Shown here one piece after another: positions 22,643 to 32,332 of a stretch of 64,000 bases of DNA (the stretch's first letter is position 1; the number at the start of each line of letters is the position of its first letter). This DNA comes from Ophioderma brevispina (Eukaryota > Echinodermata > Ophiuroidea > Amphilepidida > Ophiodermatidae): positions 1 through 64,000 of the forward strand of contig JAMKCH010051594.1 of assembly GCA_023653785.1 (NCBI GenBank), in the 5' to 3' direction. Below the pieces are notes generated by a model. The model searched no databases. It saw only the letters and a list, made by a program, of their open reading frames with translations, and was not told the DNA's origin. Position numbers and translations under genes: made by a program.

Positions 22643-22831
22643 TATGTAAATTTCTGTCTGTCAAAGGATAACGAAAATTCGAACAAAATCACGTGAAACG
22701 GACTCTTTTGGATCCGTGTTAATATTGGCATCAAACGTCCTGTTCGAAGAAGTTCCACGCGAGAAACAAAGGCCGCCTATTACATTGAGATCAATGTCCG
22801 CCCATGTTTAACAAAAAATCTTTATTAATTC

Positions 22832-23178
22832 ATGGCCGCACGTGCGCTTTGTATAATCCTTGTAAAATCTGTATAATTTTTGGTTTGCGTTTTAATTTGT
22901 GGTCGAATGAGGATTTTAAAGAATTTACCTTCCGGTGAGCAGTTTCGAGAGGACATCCCCAGAGCGAGGGAATTTATCTTTTTCTTGTACAAAATAAGGT
23001 CGCAAAGTGTCAGAGTTGTGTAAAAAATTACCCAAACAGCGAGTACGTATTGTGAAAACTGTGGAGAAGAAAAGACCACCTTTAATAGACCCCGATTGGG
23101 ATTTATTTATAGATCAGACCGACCACGCAAACCAAAGCCTGTGGATGAAACTATTGGGATTGCTCTAGATTAATATCG
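22832..23178 (+). CDS. Small protein with paired cysteines (zinc-ribbon-like), frameshifted
   Basis: ATG at 22,832 (MAARALC). After at least two frame changes the C-terminal part reads KCQSCVKNYPNSEYV, then CENCGEE, giving C-x2-C, 12 residues, C-x2-C, the spacing of a zinc ribbon or treble-clef knuckle (23,009-23,065). It ends in a basic/proline segment RPRKPKPVDE and the stop in GATTAA. Its last codons overlap the stop of the convergent minus-strand gene (23,168-23,592). It could be a late transcription or DNA-binding factor of the element. I do not recognise the family. Confidence 0.45.
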
Positions 23179-23592
23179 TGTAAGCCAAATAGCCTACGCC
23201 TAGAGTGCCTAACAGCGCAACAAACCTATTTTTCAGTTTTTCGATGATGCAAGCCTGAGCTTCATCAAGGTAATCTCTCAGCTGAGGTTCTTTCGGTAGA
23301 GTATCCAATCGAATTCCTGTGATAATTGTATAGCTGTGCTCATCGCAACATCAACATCCTCGAATGTTTCTTTCCCGTGATCTGTGCCCCATCTTCAACT
23401 GTTTCGTTGATATAGTCTATTCTCTGAAGTCTTGCTTGATTCCACTTATTTCTGTTCTCTTCCAATCTTTCAAGGCGAGATTGGTGTCCTTTTCGTGTCC
23501 GCGGAAGATGCCTCGCACTGACAAAAAATGCTTCCAGTAAAAGCAAGAGCGTTTGTAACAGCCCCACCAATCATCATAGCTATTGCCGCCAT
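23168..23592 (-). CDS. Small virion-type protein with hydrophobic ends and charged middle
   Basis: ATG at 23,592. The N-terminus MAAIAMMIGGAVTNALAF is small-residue rich and hydrophobic. The middle (from 23,490 to 23,350) is charged: SRLERLEENRNKWNQARLQR then DYINE. The C-terminus in a shifted frame reads LKNRFVALLGTLGVGYLAY, a good membrane span, before a TAG stop overlapping the convergent gene. I recognise this architecture from uncharacterised proteins of animal Polinton/adintovirus-type elements, about 140 residues long. Its role is unproven; membrane or capsid-interior association is an inference. Single-base indels break it at least three times. Confidence 0.55.
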
Positions 23593-23640
23593 TCTTCCTT
23601 ATTTTCACAAAAAAATAAAAAATCCTGAGAAACGAAATGC

Positions 23641-23894
23641 TCAAGTTTTTTTTATGTTGGCTTCCAGTTCTCCTGTGATATTTCCAACAGGCAACCATCC
23701 TTGTTTTACCGCAAGTCTCTTATCCAATTTTGCTGAAAAGACACTCAACGTCAATTTTCCAATTCTCTTCAACATCTACGGACTTAGAAATCTTTACTCC
23801 CGGCTTGTTTTCAAAAACGTCTCATTAGCCAAGCATTGCTCATAATAGAGCAAGCTTCTTGTCCGCTAGCTTTGAATGCTGAATTTACGATCAT
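23641..23894 (-). CDS. Short protein of the virus-like block, unknown
   Basis: ATG at 23,894 (MIVNSAFKASGQEACSIMS). It passes through two frames over SVDVEENWKIDVE (about 23,780-23,740) and ends with GWLPVGNITGELEANIKKT and a TGA at 23,641. About 84 residues with no recognised motif. It lies 40 bases after the stop of the next minus-strand gene and 50 bases before the ATG of 23,168-23,592, giving the tight spacing expected of a minus-strand transcription group from 26,561 down to 23,168. Confidence 0.45.
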
Positions 23895-23933
23895 GTTCAC
23901 GTTTGGATTAATCCCCTCTTCCCTTTATTTATC

Positions 23934-24423
23934 TAGAAATATCGATTTTTTTTCTTTTGGTTTTGCTGTGAGAAGTGGAGAATGGAGGTGAGAGGTGGGT
24001 CGAAGATGAATTGTAAAACCATTTTTGATAACCAAACATTCCTGTTATTCCACCACATAACCAACGCCTCCCAACAAGAGAGGAACATAGGTTGAACCAA
24101 AGCCTCTTTTATCTACCACCTCGTTCTGATTGGGCCTTGTTCCACTTTTGCTTCAGCTTTTTGCGACTCTTCGAAGGCTTTCATCGTTGATGGAGTCTTT
24201 CTTGTTTCGCTTTTTCTTGCGGGGCCAGTGTCCTTTCCAGCCGCCACTTTTTTTGGATCTTTTACTTTTTTTTTGACGGGGTAAACTGTCACTTTATGGC
24301 GGTGGTTTTGCTTTTGTGTCGGAGCTGGTTTTTCGTTTTTTCTGCGTTTTTGGAGCTGGCTTCTTCCGTTTTTGGAATTGGTTCCGCTGTTGCTGAACTG
24401 TCTGATTTCTCAGTCCTTTTTAT
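23934..24423 (-). CDS. Lys/Pro-rich protein with C-terminal membrane segment
   Basis: The start is unclear: the frame opens near 24,423 with TEKSDSSATAEPIPKTEEAS, where the first codon reads AGG rather than ATG. A proline/lysine linker follows, then KKKVKDPKKVAAGK (24,275-24,230), a charged stretch to about 24,130, and a hydrophobic segment YVPLLLGGVGYVV (24,085-24,050). The end is basic (KTKRKK, 23,950). A basic, condensing N-terminal part with a VAAGK-like motif and a C-terminal membrane span is a pattern I associate with core or internal proteins of Polinton-like viruses; that assignment is inference. Confidence 0.5.
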
Positions 24424-24554
24424 TATTGAAAAAATTTATTGAGGCAAATCTAAATTTTATCTGATCGCATAGCATCATCTGACATCATCTGAGCGTCATA
24501 TTGAGCAGAGCATCAGAGCACATAATTTTTTCCTGTCTAAAACTCCTACAACAC

Positions 24555-24588
24555 AAAACTCTTTACGATAAACTGTAAAGAGTTTTTT
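24555..24588. terminator. Terminator-like hairpin H3
   Basis: AAAACTCTTTAC and GTAAAGAGTTTT form a perfect 12-bp stem around an 8-base loop, continuing into T7 on the plus strand. It lies 44 bases past the stop (24,632) of the minus-strand gene 24,632-25,451 and about 130 bases before the next minus-strand start. It is the cleanest of the five hairpins. Confidence 0.75.
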
Positions 24589-24631
24589 TGTTGCTTCAAT
24601 TTTCATCGATTTCAATCTATTCCAGCCAGCC

Positions 24632-25088
24632 TTAACTCTCAGGTGGTTCGGCAAAAGGTTCCAGAGGAACCTGCTTCACTGCCTCGATATGAGTCCTAGT
24701 CGCAGCAAAGTCTCTATAGGAGGCACCATTTTCCAAATCTTCTTTATACACCTGCTAGTGCAGTTACTCAAAGCCAAGTTGATGAAAGGTGCCTCATTGA
24801 GACTTTCTAACTCCTCCGGATTTGTTGAAGTCAAGATTTTTCAGGAAGCCAGTAACCTACCCGCGTTTGAGTAAGCAGAGCGATATGCTTTTAACGTCTT
24901 TGTTATCAAAGCTCCAATCCGCCTTTCGTATCGAGCCTACAAATTTTAAATAGTTCTCTTTTTTTGTCTCTAAAACTTTTCGAGTTTCATCAAGGTAACG
25001 TTTTTCCCGAGAAACTCTTTGCTCTGACCTGAAACAACAGCTTAACTCAGCTTTCCCCTCTTCATCATTACAAACTCCAGATTTTGCC

Positions 25089-25123
<35 letters not shown>

Positions 25124-25451
25124 CAACAAACTCAGGCTTCACACTCGTCCTTCGAGCTTCTTCTCTTTCGATACTTTTATCAATGTCCGCTGTCACTTTT
25201 ATTTCCTACAAATTTGTGACCGTCTTCGGATGCACAACAGCAACAATCTCGAATACTGTTTTTGTTCTAGGTTTTTGTTTTTCGTTAGCTTCTTCCTCTC
25301 ATTCACGGGTACCACGTTTTTTCTCCTTCATATCGTGCCGAAATCATCTCAGCTTTGCACCACAAGGTAGCTATCCATGTGACCTGGCTCCTGATGGGTT
25401 TTTTTGGAACAGCGACGAGCCTGAGAAAAATCCTAGAGACCAATTGTCCAT
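24632..25451 (-). CDS. Charged, coiled-coil protein of the virus-like block, unknown
   Basis: Read on the minus strand from ATG at 25,451 (MDNWSLGFFSG) to a stop at 24,632 after PFAEPPES. About 270 residues across at least five frame changes. Readable pieces include KQKPRTKTVFEIVAVVHPKT (about 25,260-25,200), a Lys run caused by an A38-type homopolymer (25,095-25,120), SREKRYLDETRKVLETKKEN (25,015-24,955), ENYLKFVGSIRKADWSF (24,962-24,912) and KILTSTNPEELESLNEAPF (24,840-24,785). It is rich in charged residues with coiled-coil character. I do not recognise it. Hairpin H3 follows its stop directly. Confidence 0.45.
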
Positions 25452-25469
25452 GACACCCTGAACACAATG

Positions 25470-25833
25470 ACTCCGTCTTTATCAGAGCGAGCTTCTTTTT
25501 GTTGTCGATTCCCTTCTCTTCGGCGATCTGTCATCAGTCATCAGATCCATTTTACCTATGGTCCGCGTAAACACATTGATTGTCCACGTTTGAAACTGAG
25601 CGTCAAGAATTTTCGGAGTCCATTCTTCAGATCACCCATAACGAACCCTGATCAGATTATTTGACGCACCCCCGCCTCGGTTTAGGTAAGCTTTGCTGCT
25701 GTTTTGCTCCAGTTTGGACAGATTAGCACGATTACTCAAAAAATATATATGTATTCTTTCAAGGGAGCTCCAATGAACCCGTCTTTCCCGACATCGTCAT
25801 CGCCAGAAATGATCGCGCTATTTTTTTATATAT
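25470..25833 (-). CDS. Unassigned reading between penton-like gene and coiled-coil gene
   Basis: On the minus strand frames change often. Stretches such as ISGDDDVGKDGFIGAPLKEY (25,818-25,759) and KILDAQFQTWTINVFTRTIG (about 25,625-25,565) look coding but match no family I know. The first could be taken for a P-loop, but GDDDVGKD lacks the GxxxxGK[ST] pattern. It may be a separate small gene, beginning near 25,800, between the penton-like stop (25,834) and 25,451. Confidence 0.3.
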
Positions 25834-26561
25834 TTAATAGGCGGTTTCTGTCAAGCTCAAACCGTCTACTATAATGCAGCTCGCTCTTGAATGTAAAACA
25901 CGTACGCATTGAGATCGCCTGCGGTTTTCGGCTCTCTCTCTATCTCGATTTGTACGCTTTGGATAGACCCCCTCTAGTTTTCTCCAGCCGTGAAGACTGT
26001 CATCGCCAGTCGTTCTCATGTCTATCCTGAGTCCGTATTTCGTAATGAGATAGTCTTTTAGCTTGACGTCTGACAGTTTCCCCGTTCCCTTCTTTGAACT
26101 ACCCTGATTATTTCTATGTTTTCCATCATCAAAATGCTTATCGAATTCATCTTCAAATCTGCTGATGAGGCCTTCATTCCACTGCTGTAGCTGGTATTCT
26201 GATTTGGATTTCCATCCAATGTGACTGAGACTTTCTTGATTTTTTGGTTGCGTTCTCTAGCGTACGAGGCTCCAACCACCATTGTGCTGGATCGACGAAC
26301 AGTCATATACAAAAAAAAATTGGGCTATCTGCATGGTGTCGCTTGTGGACTTTAGATCTACCTGAACGTTATTCTGTGCGCTTCCTGGAACGATTACATC
26401 GTCTCTTCCCATTATCCCGAATTTGACGTAAGAATTTTCACACCGGTTTGTAGTGCTGGGATTGTGCGTGTTGGCGATTCGTGCGACGTACTCTCCCTTG
26501 ATTCCTCGCGTTTTGCGAAATTGACGGTCCGGATCAATTTATTTCCGTATGAAGTTGCCAT
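25834..26561 (-). CDS. Penton-like minor capsid protein of a Polinton/adintovirus-type element
   Basis: ATG at 26,561 (MATSYGNKLI), stop at 25,834; about 240 residues, the normal size for the single jelly-roll minor capsid protein. Readable pieces in order: NFAKREESRE, IMGRDDVIVPGSAQNNVQVD (about 26,420-26,355), a KDYLITKYG segment (about 26,065-26,040), DMRTTGDDSLHGW followed by RKLEGV (26,022-25,965), and the end DGLSLTETAY. The combination of a LxDYLxxKY segment and an R-[ST]-T-x-D-S-L-H-G motif is what I recognise from penton-like proteins of animal Polintons. It would form the fivefold vertices of the virion. Three or four frameshifts break it. The next gene starts 29 bases away on the other strand. 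Confidence 0.65.
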
Positions 26562-26589
26562 TTTATTATTAGCGAAAAATAAAAGCACG
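26562..26589. promoter_or_regulatory. 28-bp divergent intergenic region
   Basis: Only 28 bases separate the ATG of the penton-like gene (minus, 26,561) from that of the next gene (plus, 26,590). The sequence is A/T-rich (ATTATTAGCGAAAAATAAAA) and would have to hold both leaders, so the core promoters probably lie inside the opposing genes. Confidence 0.45.
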
Positions 26590-27994
26590 ATGGCAGATTA
26601 TGAATCCAGAATAAATTTTTTTTTGGAGATGAGATTGAATTTGAAGATGAGGCTTATGGCGCTGAATGAGTCTACACTTCTAATCGATCAAGCACGCTGG
26701 TGGATATGAGAAGAGCTTGTCCCCTCTGTACAAACTGAGTCAGCCTGCATTTAGGAATTCTGAATGCAAAAAAAAAGATTTTTATACGTATGTAAAGAAA
26801 AATGGTGGGATAATAAGCGGGTGATATTGATAGAGACGCCGTAACTTAGACACAAGCTATCATTCACAAAGCAAATACACAGGAAAAGTTTATGTGATAT
26901 TTCAGTTAACACCAAGATTGAAACTTATGAAATAGAGAGAGATGGATTTTTAGCCCAAGTGGAGTTTCTAAACAAGCACCATGCAGGGATTCGATGGAAA
27001 CAGGTTTTGTAAAGATGTTCTCGGGATTGAAGAAATACTGTGTTGCTGGAAACGTATCTATGTCAGAGAGCACTAAGGCAGCCTCTTGAATTCTCAAGTA
27101 CACACTCATCTCTAAGGATAATATCGTAATTACCGGATATGAGTGAAATTTTCCGATCAATAAAGAAGATGTGGGTGATCTTACCAGCGAATAAGAACTG
27201 ATGTTGGTGTTACACTGATTTATCTTTATCACAACATGTACGAGATCTCCGAAAGAGCGATCATTTATCAAAACAATCAGCAGGCAAGCCAAGCGAAAGT
27301 GCAAAATTATAAGTAACAAGCGCCAAACCACACAATTTCTGGTCTTTGAGTCTCGAAGAAGATTTGAACAGCTGATGAAGATGAAACGGCTGAACTTGAT
27401 ACGGTACTTACGGATTCAAAAACACGATTGAAGAACAGCAAGAATTCTTTGAAATTTTTGGAATCAGAATTTCGAAGTACAGTTTAATCGAATACCGTCG
27501 ACGTATGACACCATTCTTTATCAAGACAAAGCCGCTTGAACGAATTCACACCTTGTTTAGAGAACAGGGTGTCACCATAGCATCCATCTTGACGGCCATT
27601 GGTCTAGCGCATTTCACCCATCGTGGCGTCGATAGTAAGGCAGCTACCAAAAATACAGCAATTCCTCCAGCTTCCAACCCCGACTCAACCAAAACCCGGT
27701 TCCCAGATCCAGGACAAGCCAGGTCCCCAAAGCCAAAACTTGGTCTGAGTGGTTCAAAGTCGCAGCTCACAAAAATTGCAACACCTTTTGATTAAGCTTG
27801 GAAGACAAAGTTTTGAATCGCTCCTACCCCGGGATTTTGGTAGGGGGGGGGGGGGGGGCGGTAATCAATTATTGTTTTGGAAAAAATCAGCCGCGAGCGT
27901 TTTGGGGCTTGTGTGGCTGAATCATATCTTGCTTTATGCTCTCTTGGTGTGGGAGGGTCTTTGTACAACCAGCGGTGAAGAAAATTTCCGATGA
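26590..27994 (+). CDS. Large virus-block protein with C-terminal hydrophobic domain
   Basis: ATG at 26,590 (MADYESRINF), then acidic EIEFEDEAYGAE, through many frame changes to about 27,994; roughly 460 residues. Readable landmarks: ERDGFLAQVEFLNKHHAG (26,938-26,991), a KIRTDVGVTLIYL-like segment (27,190-27,230), NMYEISERAIIYQNNQQAK (27,235-27,290), ISKYSLIEYRRR (27,471-27,506), then FFIKTKPLERIHTLFREQGV followed by TIASILTAIGL (27,513-27,605), a Pro/Lys linker (27,655-27,740) and a C-terminal hydrophobic part with GIIGS/WLL and LLxVVGxL-like frames (27,830-27,970). I have seen this KTKPLERIHxLFREQGV/TIASILTAxG block in uncharacterised proteins of invertebrate repeat loci, always followed by hydrophobic segments. 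A membrane-associated virion protein is my inference. It ends at hairpin H4. Confidence 0.6.
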
Positions 27995-28050
27995 AAGAAA
28001 AGACGAAATAACCTATTGGTAGAAATTGCTCTTATGTTTAAAAAAAAAAA

Positions 28051-28077
28051 AAACCTCTAACAATGTTAGAGTGTTTA
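28051..28077. terminator. Terminator-like hairpin H4 between convergent genes
   Basis: CTCTAAC and GTTAGAG pair around a 3-base loop, with an A run of about 15 on the left and GTGTTTATTTTTTG on the right. It lies between the stop of the plus-strand gene (27,994) and that of the minus-strand ORF (28,105), well placed to end both. Confidence 0.65.
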
Positions 28078-28104
28078 TTTTTTGTTTATTTTGAAAAAAA
28101 TTTT

Positions 28105-28321
28105 TCAGCAGGCAAGAAAATCATCATATACACTCGAAAGCAGTTTACTTTTGCATTGTGAGCTGCTGTTTCTCTTGGGTTTTTCTATTCCTCTTTCCGA
28201 TTTTGATAATTCTTTGCTATCACGTTCAATTTTTTTCTTTGACTTTGATTTCACTGGTTTCCCTTTTTTAATTATTATCGAAAATACAAACGCGAACAAC
28301 CGAAAACAATCCACCTAACAT
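28105..28321 (-). CDS. Small single-pass membrane protein with basic tail
   Basis: The open frame from 28,314 (MDCFRLFAFVFSIIIKKGKP) has 69 residues. An alternative ATG at 28,321 (MLGGLFSVV), joined by a one-base shift, would lengthen the hydrophobic N-terminus. After one membrane segment comes a Lys/Ser-rich tail (KSKSKKKIERDSKELSKSER) to the stop at 28,105. The topology resembles the ORFs at 22,548-22,642 and 32,360-32,529. Each is antisense, faces a plus-strand gene across a hairpin, and begins 190-380 bases before the next plus-strand gene. The function is unknown. Confidence 0.5.
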
Positions 28322-28512
28322 GATCGCTATTATCTTTTCTTCCGTGAGGAAAAGAAGTTAATTGAGTATCTTCAAAATTCTGATCTTCTTTGGACTTCGC
28401 TTGCTTCGCTTTGATTGGACTTAGAGGTTCACCAAGTCACATGATCTGGCATTTGAACTCAGATTTTGCTCAAAATTCTTGTATCATTCACCGATTCATT
28501 CAATCCATTTTA

Positions 28513-30371
28513 ATGTCAGAAGTGCGCCACTATGAATGAAAATTGTTGACCATTCAAATTTCCCACGGCAGTTCCATGTTGCTAGGAAGCGTGATGTACA
28601 AAAACCATAGTTCTACACAAAATCCCATAGCTTACTTTGGCATACTGTAAGTTTTCTGGTATCGTAGAGATAGACCTTGGAATGTCACAACGGCTGAATT
28701 AATCCGTTCTTTCACACATATCAGCCAAAAACGTTTTTTTGTGAGCATTGAAAGCGCTCAACCACCCTACCAAGAATGGTTGTCTGGTCTAGCTTGTGAT
28801 CTAGGATAGCCCAGCGTATGTTCGAATGCATTCGGTGATCTCGTAACTACCAGCCTGTGAATCCCTTGGATGAATCCAAGACGAAAGATCTTATGGTTGA
28901 ATACATCGTAACCGTCCGTTTGACTCTCTACATACCGGGATCATTTTCAAAGGTCTGTTCGGTATAACCGCACCTTTATAGTATGACCCGGACCGCGAGC
29001 AATTTTCGCGGATGAATATACAAGCTACGGGAAGATCTCTCTTCATCGTATACCGGGAGAGGATTAAGAATTTTTTGTTGATTCTTCTCATCCCACCGTG
29101 AAATTGAAATATTGTTTTACTAGGGCATAATAGCTCAACCCTTGCTCCAAAGCCTCAGGTGGATCCTATTTCTGCTAAAATTTTTCGTTGGAGTTTATAC
29201 TGAATTCATTGACAATTCCTCTCAAAAACCCTTAATCGATTCCATTATAGCGCATTAAATGACTGCTCGGTGGGAAGGGACATTTCATTTCGCTCAAAAA
29301 TTCGTCTATTGATAGTAGAAACGTGAAATTAATACGTTCCTGATTATAGGATTCTCGTGGTGAAAGCTCTTCCTTCGTAGATAACCACAGATCCGTAGTC
29401 GCTGCCCAACTCGAAATTTTAATTGATTCTGCCAAAACACTGCATCGGATTGGGACACCAATTTTTGATAATTTTTCATCCATGTCCTCCGTCTGGAAAT
29501 TGGAAAGCTTGTAATTAATCCATATGTTTGGAACCGGGTTCTGAAACTTACTCTTTGTTCATTTATTCACGGTGAATGTCATTGGTTTAGTCAAAGAGAA
29601 GGTGTGTCGTTCAAAACACCAACCACACGATAGTCTGAAATCTTGAATGAAGTAAGCACCGTTGTTCTTATTTTTAGATAAATAAAAAATGAAAGCCTGA
29701 ACATAATTAACGCTAGCGAAGGGCAAACCGTAGCAAACTGATGACAATCTGGAGTAGAAAAATATGGTGAAGGATATATACGTTTGAGTAGGATGGTACA
29801 ACCTTTACCAAGATATGACCATAAGATATGTCGCTGACATAGAACAATCCACCGAAGCCACTATTCAGCCTGAAATAACATTTTCAAAGTTTTAGCTCAA
29901 AAACTAACTAGAAGCGCATTACAGGCTTACCCTCGAGTCAATCGTGAAACCTGTTTTATTGCATGACGTTCCGGATATCTTCAAGTTTGGTTGCCGGATT
30001 CTGTTAATATCTGCTAGGTTGGGATAGATAAGATGGCTTGGACTCAGGACCTACACAGTAATAGGATAGTGGAATTTACTTCTCCCAAGATACGTTTTCG
30101 TTATCTGAACAACTAAGCACCACTGATAATCTTGCAAATGATCGCGATAAAAAAATCAAGGGTACACAGCTGTTAAAAACTTCGACGTACACTGACGTTA
30201 AATTTGGAGAGTGTTACACGATCCAATATGAAAATCCGAGTTGGATGACACTTAACCCAGACATGTTCGGAAATCTGATTTGGTTTTCAAAATTCAGTGG
30301 AATAATGGAGTCGCTCACATCGGCTCATAAACTGGATCATCACAATTTGCCTTCGACTGTTCTAAAATGAA
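28513..30371 (+). CDS. Largest gene of the block, candidate major capsid protein (unproven)
   Basis: From ATG at 28,513 (MSEVRHYE) to TGA at 30,371, about 620 residues if the frame were intact. Open stretches in the plus direction: ISHGSSMLLGSVMYKNHSST (28,556-28,615), YRRDRPWNVTTAELIRSFTH (28,667-28,726) with HISQKRFFVSIESAQPPYQE continuing to 28,783, SSSFVDNHRSVVAAQLEILI (29,372-29,431), TIRYVADIEQSTEATIQPEI (29,820-29,879), and a 100-residue end stretch including QLLKTSTYTDVKFGECYTIQ (30,159-30,218). No motif proves the family. Size and place among structural genes suit a double-jelly-roll capsid protein. The minus strand also has an open frame (29,232-29,483), so the coding strand is my preference, not a certainty. 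Confidence 0.45.
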
Positions 30372-30441
30372 TTAAAGGTAATTACCTATAAATAAGAAAA
30401 AAAAGATTTTTTTTTTTTGTGCTAGAACTAAAATCAAGACG

Positions 30442-31643
30442 ATGTCGATTTACGGTCTATCGAGTGAAATCGAAGAATCAGCCATCGGAAGGGGATTTGG
30501 ACCTAAAACAATATGCATGAAGGCTGATGTTCTATCCAAATCGGGTTGGTCCGAATGACAGGCAGAAATAAATATGAGGACAAAACAAGTGGAATTAGCT
30601 GAGCCGACCGAAAAAACAGATGCCGCAACGGCTGGCTACATAGAAAATATTTTGGCCTTACACCAATCAACAATATCAAGTTTGTATAATGCTGGTGTGA
30701 ATGACGGAGATTGGATATGAGACTTTCACACTGTAACAAATATCAGGTCCTCCGCTCAATGATGAGATCTGGTAAACAAAGGTTACGTAGACTCTCTCTC
30801 CAACACGAACACACAAACAAAACAACACACCTAACATAACATATTTATTTCCTACACACAATCCATACATAGGTACAAAATATTACATACATGATTAATA
30901 AAACCTCGATCGCTGGAGATAACATAGTTTTTTTCCTCACGAAGACGGAACCAAGGTCTATTTTCAGTGAGAGCTAAAAAGCACTAGTACGAAGCGAATG
31001 TGGCAAAAAATGGTCGAAATTAATCGTCTCGGCCGACGGAATAGACTTGATAAGAAGACAAATGCCAATCCCCAGCAAATCGCGATTAGAACCACGTACT
31101 CTCTTTCCAGTAGACAACCCTGGAAGGGATCTTGGTATCATTCGACTCGTAGTACCATTCAAATGGACTTTGTGCTCAACTTCCAGCGCCTTGGACTCTG
31201 CTTTTTTCAGGCAAAACCGATGAACATAGCACATTTCCTGATAATTACTCGATCATAAAATTCCGTTAAAAAAAATCCAACTCCGCCAACACTTATTTTC
31301 AACGATCAGAAGGGGATAATGAGCTGCGAATTAAATATTCCCTAACATACAATGGATATGGTATCCAATCCAGTCGTCGTATAGTTGGATCATCAAGCTG
31401 AACCATACAGCATTCGAGTATAACGAAGCCACCTTTTGCATGTTGATAAAACGGTCGATCCAAACAGAATGCGAGCTGAGACTTATATCCACTAAGTATC
31501 CACACCGTGTGTTAATCGGAGTCAAGAACGGGAATATTCAGTTTTTTGACATGCGCAATGTTGTCATAAACAAGAATAATCCAACATTTCATAGATTCAC
31601 GTAAGAATTACTACCGTATGACGAAGTCTTATCTAATAAATAA
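30442..31643 (+). CDS. Fibre-like structural protein with VNKGYVD-type repeats
   Basis: ATG at 30,442 (MSIYGLSSEIEESAIGRGFG), 70 bases after the previous stop. Two related motifs follow: KTDAATAGYIENI (about 30,613-30,651) and, with one shift, DLVNKGYVDSL (30,765-30,797). This D-A-[AV]-N-K-x-Y-V-D pattern is widespread in phage and viral tail/fibre and trimeric spike proteins, between strands of the shaft. The remainder includes STRSTIQMDFVLNF (31,146-31,187), IFPNIQWIWYPIQ-like frames near 31,335, and MRNVVINKNNPTFHRFT (31,551-31,601), then a stop at 31,643. About 400 residues, several frameshifts. A receptor-binding or spike role is inference from the motif only. Confidence 0.5.
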
Positions 31644-31675
31644 AAGTTGAAAAAACCACGTGGCGCCAAATTTGT

Positions 31676-32265
31676 ATGCCAGACTTTCAGAAGCAACTGA
31701 GGATCAAGGTGTACAAATTTCTAACCTCACAAATTCTCCGAAATCAGAGAATTTTTTGAAGGTGAAGTAGGTACACCGAGATAGCTAAGGAGAAAATACA
31801 AGGCTGTATGGATTGTGTTCTACAAGCTCGCCCTCAAGTTTCAGGACTCATTGCAGTCGGATTCAGGCACAGCGCAGTCGGAACCCTGGCAAGTGGAGTA
31901 GGAGCTGTCCGTATCGATTCCTCTTGGAGTGTGGAAAATAAAAACAATTGTTCGGTGGATGTTAGTGCAGCCAAGCGTGGCTCTCGGAACAGGCGACGAT
32001 GAAAAAGGTTGAAAAACACGAGAGCATAAAAAGAACCGCTGAGTCTAGTCTTAATACCGTGAAAGATCCTAGTGTCCAACGCGCTGCAGGATGGCACTGT
32101 TTAGTCAACGAAGATTCATTGCATCACATTCTAAGCATGAATAAGCATAGAACACCGTGCAGATCGGGATCGAATTGACAGCGCAAGGAGAAAGAGATCG
32201 GTTCTGAGGGTGCAAGCTGGGATTCAAAAGGGAAAACAAGCTTTGTAGACATCTCTCTAAGGTAG
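31676..32265 (+). CDS. Protein with glycine-rich middle and KVEKHE helix, unknown
   Basis: A likely ATG at 31,676 (MPDFQKQLRIKVYKF) leads through frame changes to a stop at 32,265; about 195 residues. The middle (31,850-31,980) is Gly/Val/Ser rich (GTLASGVGAVRI, then a GTG-type turn at about 31,990), as in small hydrophobic membrane-inserting proteins. Next comes a helical segment KKVEKHESIKRTAESSLNTV (32,001-32,060). This 'Gly-rich hydrophobic part then VEKHE...LNT' arrangement is one I recognise from uncharacterised ORFs in cnidarian and other invertebrate repeat loci, where it can stand near Polinton genes. Function unknown. Hairpin H5 lies 68 bases after the stop. Confidence 0.5.
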
Positions 32266-32332
32266 GTCAGTAAGCGAAAAAAAAATTAGAGTTTTAAGTT
32301 TGTCTTGTACAAATGAAAAAAACAACAACAAA

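Noticed and set aside
25759..25818. GDDDVGKD as a packaging-ATPase P-loop
   Set aside because: It lacks the GxxxxGK[ST] pattern and no Walker B segment follows.
26906..27331. 141-residue open frame on the minus strand
   Set aside because: It is antisense to the plus-strand gene 26,590-27,994, whose pieces carry recognisable motifs; the minus frame has none.
29232..29483. 83-residue minus-strand frame as a separate gene
   Set aside because: The plus strand here carries longer coding-like pieces continuous with the gene ending at 30,371; kept only as a caution on strand choice.
29930..30030. GTAAGC...TTTCAG on the minus strand as an intron
   Set aside because: It would require the minus strand to be coding; the plus-strand reading is better and the block is otherwise intronless.
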